Of a DNA stretch of 64,000 nt, positions 1 to 9,554 are shown piece after piece. The translations under genes and the position numbers were made by a program. Position 1 is the stretch's first letter; the number at the start of each line of letters is the position of its first letter. This stretch comes from Chitinophaga skermanii. Its GTDB lineage: Bacteria > Bacteroidota > Bacteroidia > Chitinophagales > Chitinophagaceae. The notes beneath the pieces are model-generated. The model was not told the origin of the DNA. It saw only the letters and a list, made by a program, of their open reading frames with translations, and made no database searches. The DNA lies in the NCBI RefSeq assembly GCF_003259335.1, contig NZ_QLLL01000001.1, positions 124,001 to 188,000 on the forward strand, given 5' to 3'.

Positions 1-429
1 AACAATTTCCATCATTTTTTCAAAGGAAAGAAATTCTCTCGCACTCTTAACATTTTCATAATCAGTATTTAAATATACAGAAAATAATATAAACGCGGAA
101 ATTTTAGATTTTGGAGCGTTTGGGATTCTGTTTAACTGTTTATGTATAAATAATTAAACAAATGTTATAATGTTGATATGTTACTGTAGGTTTTCCTGTA
201 TAAAATAATATACGGTAGTTTGCACAGTTTGGATTGAAATTTGTTAACAAACGGGGTGCCATTCTTTAAAGGTCGGAATAGTTTATAGTTGATGAATGGT
301 TTTCAATCTATTATCATTTATATGGTATTTTTAATAAATTTGCCTGCCTTTTTCAAGGTAAATGCCTTGAAAATTGGGAATGTTGGTTTATTGGATACCT
401 TAAAGTTTCGAGAAGTTTATATACACTCT
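1..429. other. Intergenic region upstream of the polysaccharide operon
   Basis: This A+T-rich stretch holds no recognisable gene. An open frame extends upstream from the export gene to 289, but its extra 47 codons look like leader rather than protein. They contain a TAnnTTTG-type promoter element at 335-342 and precede an excellent signal peptide starting at 430. The operon promoter therefore probably lies here. Confidence 0.5.
335..342 (+). promoter_or_regulatory. Candidate Bacteroidota -7 promoter element
   Basis: The octamer TAAATTTG matches the Bacteroidota -7 consensus TAnnTTTG. It would start transcription about 80 nt before the ATG at 430. No convincing -33 TTTG was seen at the usual spacing, so this is a match to one box only. 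Confidence 0.35.
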
Positions 430-2886
430 ATGAAAAAATTATTGTTGGTTCAACTATTAATATTATTTGTTTGTGTGGGTGCGTATGCACAAATCCCTAC
501 CATGAATCCCCAAACATTGAAGCAAATCAATGTAGATAATTTATCGGATGAACAAATTCGTGAGATTGTGAGCGAAATGCAAGCAAAAGGAATTAAAATT
601 GATCAAATCGATTCTTACGCTAATCAAAAAGGTATTCCAGCTTCTGAAGTACTTAAACTGAAACAGCGAATTAATGCGCTGAATCTTGACGAATCTTTAA
701 AAACTAATAAAGATAAAGCCAACGTATTTACAAATGAGCGTGAAATAAATGGTTCTACTGATGAAGGAGCTAAATATAATAAAGGCGAAGCTGTAACAGA
801 AGCTAAAAAGAACCGGGTATTCGGTGCTGATCTTTTTAATAATAAGAATCTTACGTTTGAGCCAAATCTACGAATGCCTACTCCTCCAAACTATAGATTG
901 GCAACGGGTGATGAAATTATGATTGATGTTTATGGTTATAATGAAACCCAAATGCAACTAAAAGTTACTCCAGAGGGTTATATACGTATCCCTAATTTAG
1001 GTCCTGTTTATGTGAATGGACTTTCTATGGATGAAGCAAAGGTGCGTATCAGGAAACAATTATCAACTATTTACAGTGCCATTAACTCGGGAAATACCAA
1101 TGTGCAAATCACTTTAGGCAATATTCGTAGTATAACCGTATTATTAATTGGTGAAATAGAAAGGCCAGGTTCTTATACTCTTCCATCCTTAGCTAGCATT
1201 GCTAATGCTTTATATGTATCTGGCGGTCCTAATGGCAATGGTTCTTTTAGAAGTATCCAATTAATTAGAAATGGCCAGCCTATAGCAACTTTTGACCTTT
1301 ATGATTTCTTGACTAAAGGAGATTTGTCGAAAAATTTGATTTTGCAAGATCAAGATATCATCAAAGTAAATCCTTATAAAACACGTGTAGAATTAAACGG
1401 AGAGGTTAAAACACCGGGTATTTTCGAAGTAGCGGATCATGAATCTTTATCTGATATCATTAATTATGCTGGTGGATATACTGATGTTGCTTACCGTGGA
1501 AATATTAAAGGATACCGCATTAATAACCGTGAGCGCGAAGTAATTGATATTAGCGAAAACGAGATAGTAGGGTATAAATTAAAATCTGGCGACCAGTTTA
1601 TTGTAGATGCTGTACTAACTAGGTTTTCAAATCGTGTGAATATTACTGGCGCTGTTTTCCACCCAGGAGATTTCTCTTTGGATAATGGTTTAACATTGAA
1701 AGGGCTTATTCAAAAAGCAGATGGTTTGAAGGAAGATGCTTCAATGAACCGTGGTATTATTCGTCGTTATAAGGAAGATTTAACCGCTCAATTAATCAGT
1801 TTCGATCCCAAAGCAATTATGAGCGGTGCTGCTAATATTAATTTACAGAAGGAGGATAGTGTAGTTATTTTCTCAAAGAATCAGTTAAAAGAACAATTCC
1901 TTGTGAAAATCAGTGGTATGGTTAAAACGCCTGGATATTACGATTATGCTGAAGGGATGCATTTAGAAGACCTTATTTTATTAAGCGGAGGATTGAAAGA
2001 TGCGGCTTCTTTACAAAAAGTGGAAATTTCTCGTCGTATAAGAAATCAAGGTGGAATTGGTAACGATTCTATGCTAGCCGTTATTCAGCATTTCGATATT
2101 ACTCCTGATTTAGCGATCAATAATAGTGGCGGTTCATTCCAATTACAACCATTCGACGAGGTGATGATCCGTAAATCGCCTTCATATACCGAACAAGCAG
2201 ATGTAAATATTAATGGCGAGGTAATTTATCCGGGTAATTACACAATTACATCAAAAAAGGAACGTATTTCTGATTTGATTAAACGTTCGGGAGGACTACG
2301 TCCAGATGCATACCCAGAAGGAGCGGTGATGGTAAGGAAGACATTTGTAAATAACTCTGATTCTGTGATGCTGAATAATAAATTGGAAGTGTTCTATAAC
2401 AAGCTTCAAGACAGTGCATCTATTGGAAGGTTTAAATCTGATATTCAGCGTAACGGGCAGTTATTAAATATTGATTTGCCTTACATTTTGAAACATCCTG
2501 GTTCTAAGTATGATTTATTTTTAGAAGAAGGAGATTTATTAAATGTTCCGAAGAAATTGCAGACAGTACAAGTATTTGGCGAAATATACTTCCCGAAAAA
2601 GATTCAATATTCCAGCGATTTGAAGTTTAGAGAATATGTGCGTTTTGCTGGTGGATTTACCTCGCAAGCTTTGAAAAGAAGGAGTTATGTAGTATACGCT
2701 AATGGTACAGTTAAAGGCACAAAGAAGGTGTTATTTTTCAATAGCTATCCCAAATTGAAACCTGGTGCTGAAATTTATGTACCAGCTAAAAGCACCCAAA
2801 GAGGCTTAAATCCGCAAGAAGTATTAGGTTTAGGTACTGGCATCGCTTCAATAGCATTAATCGTAGCTACCATTTTAGCTAAATAA
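430..2886 (+). CDS. Outer-membrane polysaccharide export protein (Wza-like, multiple SLBB domains)
   Basis: Predicted channel protein that carries capsule or exopolysaccharide across the outer membrane. I chose the ATG at 430 because it opens a clean signal peptide (MKKLLLVQLLILFVCVGAYA, then Q); the upstream extension overlaps a promoter-like box. After an unusual N-terminal region of about 140 residues comes a poly-export domain with RLATGDEI (about residues 148-230). A long series of SLBB-type segments follows, each with motifs such as GEIERPGSYTLP, GEVKTPGIFEV and GEVIYPGNYTI. A hydrophobic segment lies at the extreme C terminus. At 818 residues it is much longer than enterobacterial Wza (under 400), which is typical of Bacteroidota versions. 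It is the first gene of the operon and is followed 19 bp later by the chain-length protein. Confidence 0.9.
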   Translation: MKKLLLVQLLILFVCVGAYAQIPTMNPQTLKQINVDNLSDEQIREIVSEMQAKGIKIDQIDSYANQKGIPASEVLKLKQRINALNLDESLKTNKDKANVFTNEREINGSTDEGAKYNKGEAVTEAKKNRVFGADLFNNKNLTFEPNLRMPTPPNYRLATGDEIMIDVYGYNETQMQLKVTPEGYIRIPNLGPVYVNGLSMDEAKVRIRKQLSTIYSAINSGNTNVQITLGNIRSITVLLIGEIERPGSYTLPSLASIANALYVSGGPNGNGSFRSIQLIRNGQPIATFDLYDFLTKGDLSKNLILQDQDIIKVNPYKTRVELNGEVKTPGIFEVADHESLSDIINYAGGYTDVAYRGNIKGYRINNREREVIDISENEIVGYKLKSGDQFIVDAVLTRFSNRVNITGAVFHPGDFSLDNGLTLKGLIQKADGLKEDASMNRGIIRRYKEDLTAQLISFDPKAIMSGAANINLQKEDSVVIFSKNQLKEQFLVKISGMVKTPGYYDYAEGMHLEDLILLSGGLKDAASLQKVEISRRIRNQGGIGNDSMLAVIQHFDITPDLAINNSGGSFQLQPFDEVMIRKSPSYTEQADVNINGEVIYPGNYTITSKKERISDLIKRSGGLRPDAYPEGAVMVRKTFVNNSDSVMLNNKLEVFYNKLQDSASIGRFKSDIQRNGQLLNIDLPYILKHPGSKYDLFLEEGDLLNVPKKLQTVQVFGEIYFPKKIQYSSDLKFREYVRFAGGFTSQALKRRSYVVYANGTVKGTKKVLFFNSYPKLKPGAEIYVPAKSTQRGLNPQEVLGLGTGIASIALIVATILAK

Positions 2887-2905
2887 TTAAAATTCCCCCA
2901 ACTGT

Positions 2906-3979
2906 ATGGAAGAAGTTGCAAGAAGTATGTCCGTAAATAATGAAAACGAAATTTCTGTAAAGGAACTCATTTTGAAAATCCGGGATTGGATTAAATTTCT
3001 TTTTAGCAAATGGCTTATTATAGGAATTATCGGAATAATTGGTGCAGGTGTAGGAGTAGCATTTTCAATTTTTTCGCCTACAAAATATACTGCTGAACTC
3101 ACTTTTATTTTGGAAGATTCTAAGAGTAATTCTTTAGCTAATTATGCTGGGATTGCCAGTCAATTTGGAATCGATTTAGGTGGTGGATCAACTAGTGGTG
3201 TATTTTCTGAAGATAATATTTTAGAGTTTCTGCGTTCACGATTGATGATCGAAAAAGCGTTCCTTTCAGCAGCCACAATAAATGGCAAAACTCAAAGCTT
3301 AGCTGATTTTTATATTGATATTACAGGGAAACGAGAAAAGTGGAAGGAAAAAAAATTCGAATTGACGTTTACGCCAAATTTACCTCGAGATAAGTATACG
3401 CTAAGTCAAGATAGTGTTCTCCAAGAATTATATTATAAGATTATCGGTGATGATCTAACAATTGAAAAACCCGATAAGAAGTTGGCCTTCGTAGATGTAA
3501 ACTTAACAACAGAGCACGAATTGTTTTCGAAGGTTTTTACTGAAAAATTAGTGGCTGTTGCGACCGATTTTTATGTGCAAACAAAAACTCAGCGTTCTAA
3601 GTCAAATGTAGACAAACTTCAAGCGAAAGCAGATTCAATTGAACGGTTATTAAATAAGAAAACTTATGCAATGGCCGCTTCACAAGATATTAACCTTAAC
3701 CCTGCCAAAAACATTTCCGGTGTATCTATTGAACTGGAAGGTAGGGATAAACTGATTTTACAAACAATGTATGGCGAAGTGTTGAAGAATTTAGAGTTAA
3801 GTAAAATAGCCATGCTACAAGAAACACCTATTATTCAAGTAATTGATGCCCCTATCTTACCATTAAAGATTAAAAAATTTGGCTTTGTAAAAGGCTTTGT
3901 GGTAGGAGCTTTCCTTGGTGCATTTTTAACGATAATAGTGTTATGCATCAGAAGATTATATAAAAAAATTATGAACTAA
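2906..3979 (+). CDS. Chain-length determinant (Wzz-type) inner membrane protein
   Basis: Likely regulates polysaccharide chain length together with the export channel. It has the Wzz plan: a cytoplasmic N terminus, one transmembrane helix (about residues 35-57, glycine- and isoleucine-rich), a large periplasmic part with a helical stretch around residues 230-250, and a second transmembrane helix near 328-350. The early TAEL motif after TM1 is typical of the family. There is no C-terminal tyrosine-kinase domain, so any Wzc-like kinase must be a separate protein and none lies in the window. A second ATG at 2927 is an alternative start. Confidence 0.85.
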   Translation: MEEVARSMSVNNENEISVKELILKIRDWIKFLFSKWLIIGIIGIIGAGVGVAFSIFSPTKYTAELTFILEDSKSNSLANYAGIASQFGIDLGGGSTSGVFSEDNILEFLRSRLMIEKAFLSAATINGKTQSLADFYIDITGKREKWKEKKFELTFTPNLPRDKYTLSQDSVLQELYYKIIGDDLTIEKPDKKLAFVDVNLTTEHELFSKVFTEKLVAVATDFYVQTKTQRSKSNVDKLQAKADSIERLLNKKTYAMAASQDINLNPAKNISGVSIELEGRDKLILQTMYGEVLKNLELSKIAMLQETPIIQVIDAPILPLKIKKFGFVKGFVVGAFLGAFLTIIVLCIRRLYKKIMN

Positions 3980-3998
3980 ATTAATTAAAATAGGTAAT

Positions 3999-5282
3999 AT
4001 GTCTTCAACACACAAAATAGCGGTTATCGGTCTTGGATATGTAGGCTTACCTTTAGCAATCGAGTTTGGCAAGAAGTATGATGTACTAGGTTTTGATATC
4101 AATACAAATCGTATCGCCGAATTATCTCGCGGCGAGGATCATACCAAAGAAGCAGATCAAGATGGTTTAAAAGAAGCTACTGGCAAAAGAGGCACTGGTA
4201 TAGGATTATGGTTTTCAAATAACGTAGAAGATTTGAAAGCGTATAATGTTTATATCGTAACGGTACCTACGCCTATTGATCAATTCAAAGCTCCAGATTT
4301 AACCCCGTTAATTAAAGCTTCCGAAATGTTGGGAAAAGTTTTAAAACCCAACGATATTGTCATTTACGAATCAACTGTTTACCCCGGTTGTACTGAAGAG
4401 GATTGCGTTCCTGTATTGGAGAAATTCTCTGGCCTCAAATTCAACAAAGACTTCTTCTGTGGTTATTCCCCTGAGAGAATTAACCCGGGTGATAAAGTGA
4501 ACACACTTACAAAAATTAAAAAAGTAACTTCTGGTTCCACGCCTGAAATCGCAGATGTTGTAGATAACTTATACAAAAGCATTATCATCGCAGGTACTCA
4601 TAAAGCTACTTCTTTAAAAGTGGCCGAAGCTTCAAAAGCAATTGAAAATGCGCAACGAGATGTGAACATCAGTTTTGTAAATGAATTGGCTTTGATCTTC
4701 GATCGCCTTGGTATTGATACTACCGACGTTATTGAAGCTGCTGGTACCAAATGGAACTTCTTAAAATATAAACCAGGTTTAGTTGGTGGCCATTGCATTG
4801 GTGTTGATCCTTATTACTTGGCACATAAAGCTCAATCTACAGGTTATCACCCACAAGTTATTCTTTCGGGAAGAAGGGTGAATGATAACATGGGCATGTT
4901 CGTTGCGAATAAAGTCGTAAAACTCATGATTAAAAAAGGCCATAAAGTTGATGGCGCACGCGTATTGATTTTAGGTGTGACGTTCAAAGAAAACTGTCCA
5001 GATATCCGTAATTCCCGTGTAATCGATATCTACCAAGAATTACAACAATTCGGAACTAACGTTGAGGTGTACGATCCCCATGCTCATAAAGATGAAGTTC
5101 GTCATGAATATGGTATCGATTTGATTGATAAGTTGGAGGCATGTTATGATGCTGTTATCTTGGCGGTGTCACATAGTGAGTTCTTGAATATTGACTTTAA
5201 GAAATTGAGAAACGGGCATAATACCGTGATTTTCGATACCAAATCTTTTATTGATAGAAACTTAGTAGACGCTCGTTTATGA
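3999..5282 (+). CDS. wbpA: UDP-N-acetyl-hexosamine 6-dehydrogenase (WbpA/TviB type)
   Basis: Oxidises C6 of a UDP-N-acetylhexosamine (UDP-GlcNAc for WbpA) to the uronic acid with two NAD+. Visible features are the NAD-binding GLGYVGLP (residues 11-18), the VPTPID segment, the ESTVYPG motif, and GGHCIGVDPYYL with catalytic Cys266. The 427-residue length suits the family. The substrate is inferred from the next three genes, which match the later steps of the Pseudomonas wbp / Bordetella wlb route. The stop overlaps the next start in an ATGA, which suggests coupled translation. WecC-type ManNAc dehydrogenase is the main alternative, but it does not explain the neighbours. Confidence 0.85.
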   Translation: MSSTHKIAVIGLGYVGLPLAIEFGKKYDVLGFDINTNRIAELSRGEDHTKEADQDGLKEATGKRGTGIGLWFSNNVEDLKAYNVYIVTVPTPIDQFKAPDLTPLIKASEMLGKVLKPNDIVIYESTVYPGCTEEDCVPVLEKFSGLKFNKDFFCGYSPERINPGDKVNTLTKIKKVTSGSTPEIADVVDNLYKSIIIAGTHKATSLKVAEASKAIENAQRDVNISFVNELALIFDRLGIDTTDVIEAAGTKWNFLKYKPGLVGGHCIGVDPYYLAHKAQSTGYHPQVILSGRRVNDNMGMFVANKVVKLMIKKGHKVDGARVLILGVTFKENCPDIRNSRVIDIYQELQQFGTNVEVYDPHAHKDEVRHEYGIDLIDKLEACYDAVILAVSHSEFLNIDFKKLRNGHNTVIFDTKSFIDRNLVDARL

Positions 5283-6415
5283 TTACACAAACCACTATCC
5301 ACATGGTTGACCTAAAAGGTCAATATGCAAAAATCAAGGATCAAATTGATTCAGCGGTATTGAATTGCATCGAATCAGGTGCATTCATTAATGGTCCTGA
5401 AGTAAAGCGATTTTCGAAAAACCTTGAACAATATTTAGGTGTAAACCAAGTAATTCCTTGTGCGAATGGTACAGATGCTTTGCAGATTGCCATGATGGGC
5501 TTGGGATTAGAGCCGGGCGATGAGGTGATTGTACCTGCATTTACATACGTTGCAACGGCTGAAGTTATTGGCTTATTGGGGTATGTTCCTGTAATGGTAG
5601 ATGTTGATCCCGAAACATTCAACATCGACATCACTAAAATTGAGGCAGCTATTACACCTAAAACCCGAGCAATAGTACCTGTACATCTTTTCGGCCAATG
5701 TGCTGATATGGATGCTATCATGGAAATTGCTGGCAAACATAATTTATACGTAATTGAAGATACTGCACAAGCAATCGGCGCCATCTACACTAATAAAAAT
5801 GGTGAAAAGAAAGCGGCTGGTGCCGTTGGTCACATCGGTTGTACATCTTTCTTCCCATCGAAAAACCTAGGTTGTTTTGGTGATGGGGGTGCTTTATACA
5901 CAAATGATGTTACCATTGGTGCAAAACTTCAAATGATTGCCAACCACGGTCAATCACAGAAATACGTTCACAAATACATTGGTATTAACTCCCGTCTCGA
6001 TACAATTCAAGCTGCCATTCTCGATGTGAAATTGCAATACTTAAATGATTATTGTGATGCAAGAAGAACGGCTGCTGCTTATTATGATCAAGCATTGAAA
6101 GATGTACCGGGTGTAAGAACACCTATTCGTTCAAGCCAATCTACACACGTTTTCCATCAATATACTCTCGTAATTGAAAACGGCAAGCGCGATGGCTTGA
6201 AACAATATTTGCAGGAAAAAGGTATTCCAAGTATGGTGTACTACCCTATTCCTTTGAACGAACAAGAAGCCTTCATAAAAATTGGTAAAGTTGTGGGCAC
6301 CCTTGATGTGACATATAAATTATGTGCGTCCGTGCTTTCATTACCAATGCATACTGAGCTCAATTCAAGCGAGCAAGATTTTATAGTGAATGCAATTAAA
6401 GAATATCTAAAATAA
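5279..6415 (+). CDS. wbpE: PLP-dependent sugar aminotransferase (WbpE/WlbC type, DegT/DnrJ/EryC1)
   Basis: Predicted to aminate the 3-keto group of the UDP-2-acetamido-3-keto-uronic acid, using PLP. The N terminus has MVDLKGQYAKIKDQID, typical of the WbpE/WlbC branch. The PLP lysine is Lys195 within FFPSKNLGCFGDGGA, and the N-terminal ANGTDAL motif binds phosphate. Its 378 residues are normal for DegT/DnrJ/EryC1/StrS enzymes. It overlaps wbpA by 4 bp and is followed 9 bp later by the acetyltransferase. Confidence 0.87.
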   Translation: MITQTTIHMVDLKGQYAKIKDQIDSAVLNCIESGAFINGPEVKRFSKNLEQYLGVNQVIPCANGTDALQIAMMGLGLEPGDEVIVPAFTYVATAEVIGLLGYVPVMVDVDPETFNIDITKIEAAITPKTRAIVPVHLFGQCADMDAIMEIAGKHNLYVIEDTAQAIGAIYTNKNGEKKAAGAVGHIGCTSFFPSKNLGCFGDGGALYTNDVTIGAKLQMIANHGQSQKYVHKYIGINSRLDTIQAAILDVKLQYLNDYCDARRTAAAYYDQALKDVPGVRTPIRSSQSTHVFHQYTLVIENGKRDGLKQYLQEKGIPSMVYYPIPLNEQEAFIKIGKVVGTLDVTYKLCASVLSLPMHTELNSSEQDFIVNAIKEYLK

Positions 6416-6424
6416 CCACGTAGT

Positions 6425-7000
6425 ATGGAATATTATGTACATCCTACTGCAGTTGTAGATGAAGGTAGCACAATCGGCAAAGGAACCAAAATTTGGCACT
6501 TCTCTCACGTAATGCCCAATTGCTCTATCGGCGAGAACTGTAACTTAGGCCAGAATGTAGTGATTTCTCCAGGTGTTGTACTTGGTAGAAATGTCAAAGT
6601 TCAAAATAACGTATCTATCTATACAGGTGTTACTTGTGGTGATGATGTATTCCTCGGACCTTCTTGCGTTTTTACTAACGTAACAAACCCGCGAAGTGCC
6701 GTAAATCGCCGCGACCAATATCTGAAAACACATGTTGGAACAGGTGCATCAATCGGGGCAAATGCTACGATTGTTTGCGGTCACGATATCGGTGAATTCG
6801 CTTTCATCGGTGCTGGTGCCGTAGTTACTAAAAATATCCCAGCTTTCGCTTTAGTGATAGGTAATCCTGCACGACAAGTTGGTTGGATGAGCGAGTTTGG
6901 TCATAAGTTGCAGTTCGACAGCAACAACCTAGCTACTTGCCCCGAAAGTAACCAAGTATATGAATTAGTTAATACCAACCTGGTAAAAAGAGTTAAATAA
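6425..7000 (+). CDS. wbpD: UDP-3-amino sugar N-acetyltransferase (WbpD/WlbB type, left-handed beta helix)
   Basis: Predicted to acetylate the 3-amino group with acetyl-CoA, giving UDP-GlcNAc3NAcA. The 191 residues are dominated by hexapeptide repeats (for example [24 protein letters not shown] and [16 protein letters not shown]), which form a left-handed beta helix. The [10 protein letters not shown] stretch is characteristic of the WbpD/WlbB acyltransferases. Its position between the aminotransferase and the dehydrogenase fits the pathway. Confidence 0.87.
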   Translation: MEYYVHPTAVVDEGSTIGKGTKIWHFSHVMPNCSIGENCNLGQNVVISPGVVLGRNVKVQNNVSIYTGVTCGDDVFLGPSCVFTNVTNPRSAVNRRDQYLKTHVGTGASIGANATIVCGHDIGEFAFIGAGAVVTKNIPAFALVIGNPARQVGWMSEFGHKLQFDSNNLATCPESNQVYELVNTNLVKRVK

Positions 7001-7003
7001 ATT

Positions 7004-8032
7004 ATGGTAGCGCAAGAACACAAAATAAAATTTGCCGTTATCGGTTGCGGTCATATCGGTAAACGCCATGCGGAAATGATCCAAAGAAATGCTGAAGCAG
7101 AGCTAGTTGCTTTGATTGATGTAAGAGATCGATCCCTGTTAAACCTCGATGCATTTAAAGATGTTCCATTATTTTCATCATTACAAGAATTCTTAAAATC
7201 TGGTATTGATGTAGATGTTGTAAATATCGCTACACCTAATGGTTTCCATGCTGAACAAGCATTAGCTTGTTTAGAAGCAAAAAAGCACATTGTAGTAGAG
7301 AAGCCAATGGCATTGAAGAAATTAGATGCTGAAAAAGTAATTTACAAAGCATTGCACGTACATAAACATGTGTTCGCTGTAATGCAAAACCGCTACTCTC
7401 CACCATCACAATGGATTAAGGAGATTATTGAACAAGAATTACTTGGAAAAGTGTACATGGTTCAGTTGAATTGCTACTGGAACAGGGATGCTCGTTACTA
7501 TAAACCAGAAAGCTGGCATGGTAAGAAGGACTTAGATGGTGGTACTTTGTTTACACAATTCTCACACTTTATCGATATTATGTACTGGTTATTCGGAGAT
7601 ATAGATAATATCCAGACTCGCTTCAACAGTTTTAATCACCAAGGCATGACAGAATTCGAAGATTCTGGTTTTGTAACTTTCGATTTTGTTAATGGCGGTA
7701 TGGGTTGTATTAACTATTCAACCTCCATCTGGAACCAAAACTTAGAGAGCAGCATGACCATCATAGGTGAAAAAGGCTCTGTAAAAGTTGGTGGTCAGTA
7801 TATGAATGAAGTAGAGATTTGTAACATACAAGATTATACAATGCCAGAATTGGCTCCAACTAACCCTGGTAACGATTATGGTGCTTATAAAGGTTCTGCT
7901 CAAAATCACCATTACGTAATAGATAACGTAATTGATGTATTGAAAGGTAGAGCAACCATTACTACAAACGCATTAGAAGGTTTGAAAGTAGTGGATATTA
8001 TTGAAAGAATTTACTCAAGTAATAAGATATAG
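7004..8032 (+). CDS. wbpB: UDP-N-acetyl-glucosaminuronate 3-dehydrogenase (WbpB/WlbA type, Gfo/Idh/MocA)
   Basis: Predicted to oxidise C3 of UDP-GlcNAcA to the 3-keto sugar, the substrate of the neighbouring aminotransferase. The Rossmann motif AVIGCGHIGKRH lies near the N terminus, and the Gfo/Idh/MocA EKP motif appears in HIVVEKPMAL with its conserved lysine. A C-terminal alpha/beta domain follows, and 342 residues is normal for the family. It starts 3 bp after wbpD and ends 1 bp before the flippase start. Confidence 0.87.
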   Translation: MVAQEHKIKFAVIGCGHIGKRHAEMIQRNAEAELVALIDVRDRSLLNLDAFKDVPLFSSLQEFLKSGIDVDVVNIATPNGFHAEQALACLEAKKHIVVEKPMALKKLDAEKVIYKALHVHKHVFAVMQNRYSPPSQWIKEIIEQELLGKVYMVQLNCYWNRDARYYKPESWHGKKDLDGGTLFTQFSHFIDIMYWLFGDIDNIQTRFNSFNHQGMTEFEDSGFVTFDFVNGGMGCINYSTSIWNQNLESSMTIIGEKGSVKVGGQYMNEVEICNIQDYTMPELAPTNPGNDYGAYKGSAQNHHYVIDNVIDVLKGRATITTNALEGLKVVDIIERIYSSNKI

Positions 8033-8033
8033 A

Positions 8034-9545
8034 ATGGCAGGCGACAAGGTAGGGAAGATTCTGATTGTTTTCTTGGGTCAGATGTTCAATTTATTATTGA
8101 TTTTTTTATTAACGCCTTATTTAGCGCGCTCATTATCGAAGCCTGAATATGGTACATTTGCCCAAGTACAAACAATATCTACTTTCTTTGTCGCCTTGTT
8201 TTCCTTTGGAATTTCGCGGGTGTTTTATTTAACATTGGAGCAAAAGGAATTTGATAGAAATAATGCATTAACAACGATCGTCGCTATGACAGCAGTGATG
8301 GGGCTAATGGCATCTCTCACTACGGCAGCTTCGGCCACTTTGTTTGCTCACTTGTTTAATAATGAGCAGATCGTAACTTGTTTGTATTTGTATTCTCCGT
8401 TTTTTATTTTCAATAGTCTAAATATAATACTCGAGTTTAACCTAATACGGTTGGGTAGAGTAAAAAATAGTGTTTCAATTATAATTATCAGTAACATAAT
8501 TAAATTGAGCTTATTGTTGATTGCTATTCAGTGGTTGAAGGAGTTCCACATGATATTTATAGTAGTTGGGATGATAGCTCCTATGGCTCAATGTTTATTA
8601 TATTTAGCTGTTAACAAACCCAAGACAATATTTGCAGGAAAATTTGATCGTATAATTATGAGGTATGTGTTGAATGTTGGTATTCCACTAGGTATAACAA
8701 CTGTTTTAGCCGCATCGTATCTTTATTTATCGGGCTTTTATGTGAGTTATTTTTTCTCTCCTGCTGATTTTGCAATTTATAGGAATGGTGCCTTTGAAAT
8801 TCCATTCTTAAGTATTATTGCAACCTCTGTAACGAGCATTATGACACCCCATTTTGCAGCCTTGCTAAATGAAGGTAAATTGGAAGATGTAGTAAGAGTG
8901 AAAGCGAATAGCATTTCGGAAGTTGCAGCTATAACATATCCCATTATCGTGATCTTCCTTTTTTATGCTAAGGATTTCATGATCCTTTATTTATCAGATA
9001 AATATTTAGCAAGTATTCCTATTTTCTTTATTTACACTTTTATTTTGTTTATGCGTGTTACATCTTATGAAGATGTGCTTTCGGGTTTAGGGAAAACGAA
9101 AACAATTATGTATGCATACATGATTTACTTCTCTGCTAACATCGCAGGTGTATTTATTCTTGGTAAAATTTGGGGTATTATAGGTGCCGCAATCGCTTCT
9201 GTTATTTGTATTTATTTGTTAGCATATTTACTGATAAGTAAAACTGCATATTATTTGAAAGTGAATGTATTGCAAATTTTCAATATCAAAAAATTAGCTC
9301 TAATACTATTTTGGACAGCATTAATATGCGGAGTTTCTAAATTTATTGCACTCACGACTAGTAACATTTGGGTTATAGGACTGATTATATGTTGTGCATT
9401 GTCGGTGGTATACCTTGTCTTAATTAGGCAAAAACTTATTACTGTTACTTTGTTCGAAGGACTAATTACCAAATTACCATTTGGGAAAACAATATATCGA
9501 CTAATAACTAGAGTTAGCGGGGTACCTGTAACCAGTAAATTTTAA
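8034..9545 (+). CDS. wzx: Polysaccharide flippase (Wzx-like, MATE/PST superfamily)
   Basis: Predicted to flip lipid-linked repeat units across the inner membrane. It has about 12-14 hydrophobic segments, beginning with GKILIVFLGQMFNLLLIFLLTP. The motif LARSLSKPEYGTFAQVQTIS resembles the start of polysaccharide-biosynthesis (PST) transporters. The open frame extends to a TTG at 8001 inside wbpB; I chose the ATG at 8034, 1 bp after the wbpB stop. Members of this family diverge strongly, so the call rests on topology and operon position. Confidence 0.8.
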   Translation: MAGDKVGKILIVFLGQMFNLLLIFLLTPYLARSLSKPEYGTFAQVQTISTFFVALFSFGISRVFYLTLEQKEFDRNNALTTIVAMTAVMGLMASLTTAASATLFAHLFNNEQIVTCLYLYSPFFIFNSLNIILEFNLIRLGRVKNSVSIIIISNIIKLSLLLIAIQWLKEFHMIFIVVGMIAPMAQCLLYLAVNKPKTIFAGKFDRIIMRYVLNVGIPLGITTVLAASYLYLSGFYVSYFFSPADFAIYRNGAFEIPFLSIIATSVTSIMTPHFAALLNEGKLEDVVRVKANSISEVAAITYPIIVIFLFYAKDFMILYLSDKYLASIPIFFIYTFILFMRVTSYEDVLSGLGKTKTIMYAYMIYFSANIAGVFILGKIWGIIGAAIASVICIYLLAYLLISKTAYYLKVNVLQIFNIKKLALILFWTALICGVSKFIALTTSNIWVIGLIICCALSVVYLVLIRQKLITVTLFEGLITKLPFGKTIYRLITRVSGVPVTSKF

Positions 9546-9554
9546 GGATACGAA

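Noticed and set aside
289..429. Upstream extension of the polysaccharide export gene
   Set aside because: The signal peptide begins exactly at the ATG at 430 and a promoter-like TAAATTTG lies inside the extension.
5341..5784. 147-codon minus-strand open frame inside wbpE
   Set aside because: It lies wholly opposite a clear aminotransferase gene and has no recognisable domain.
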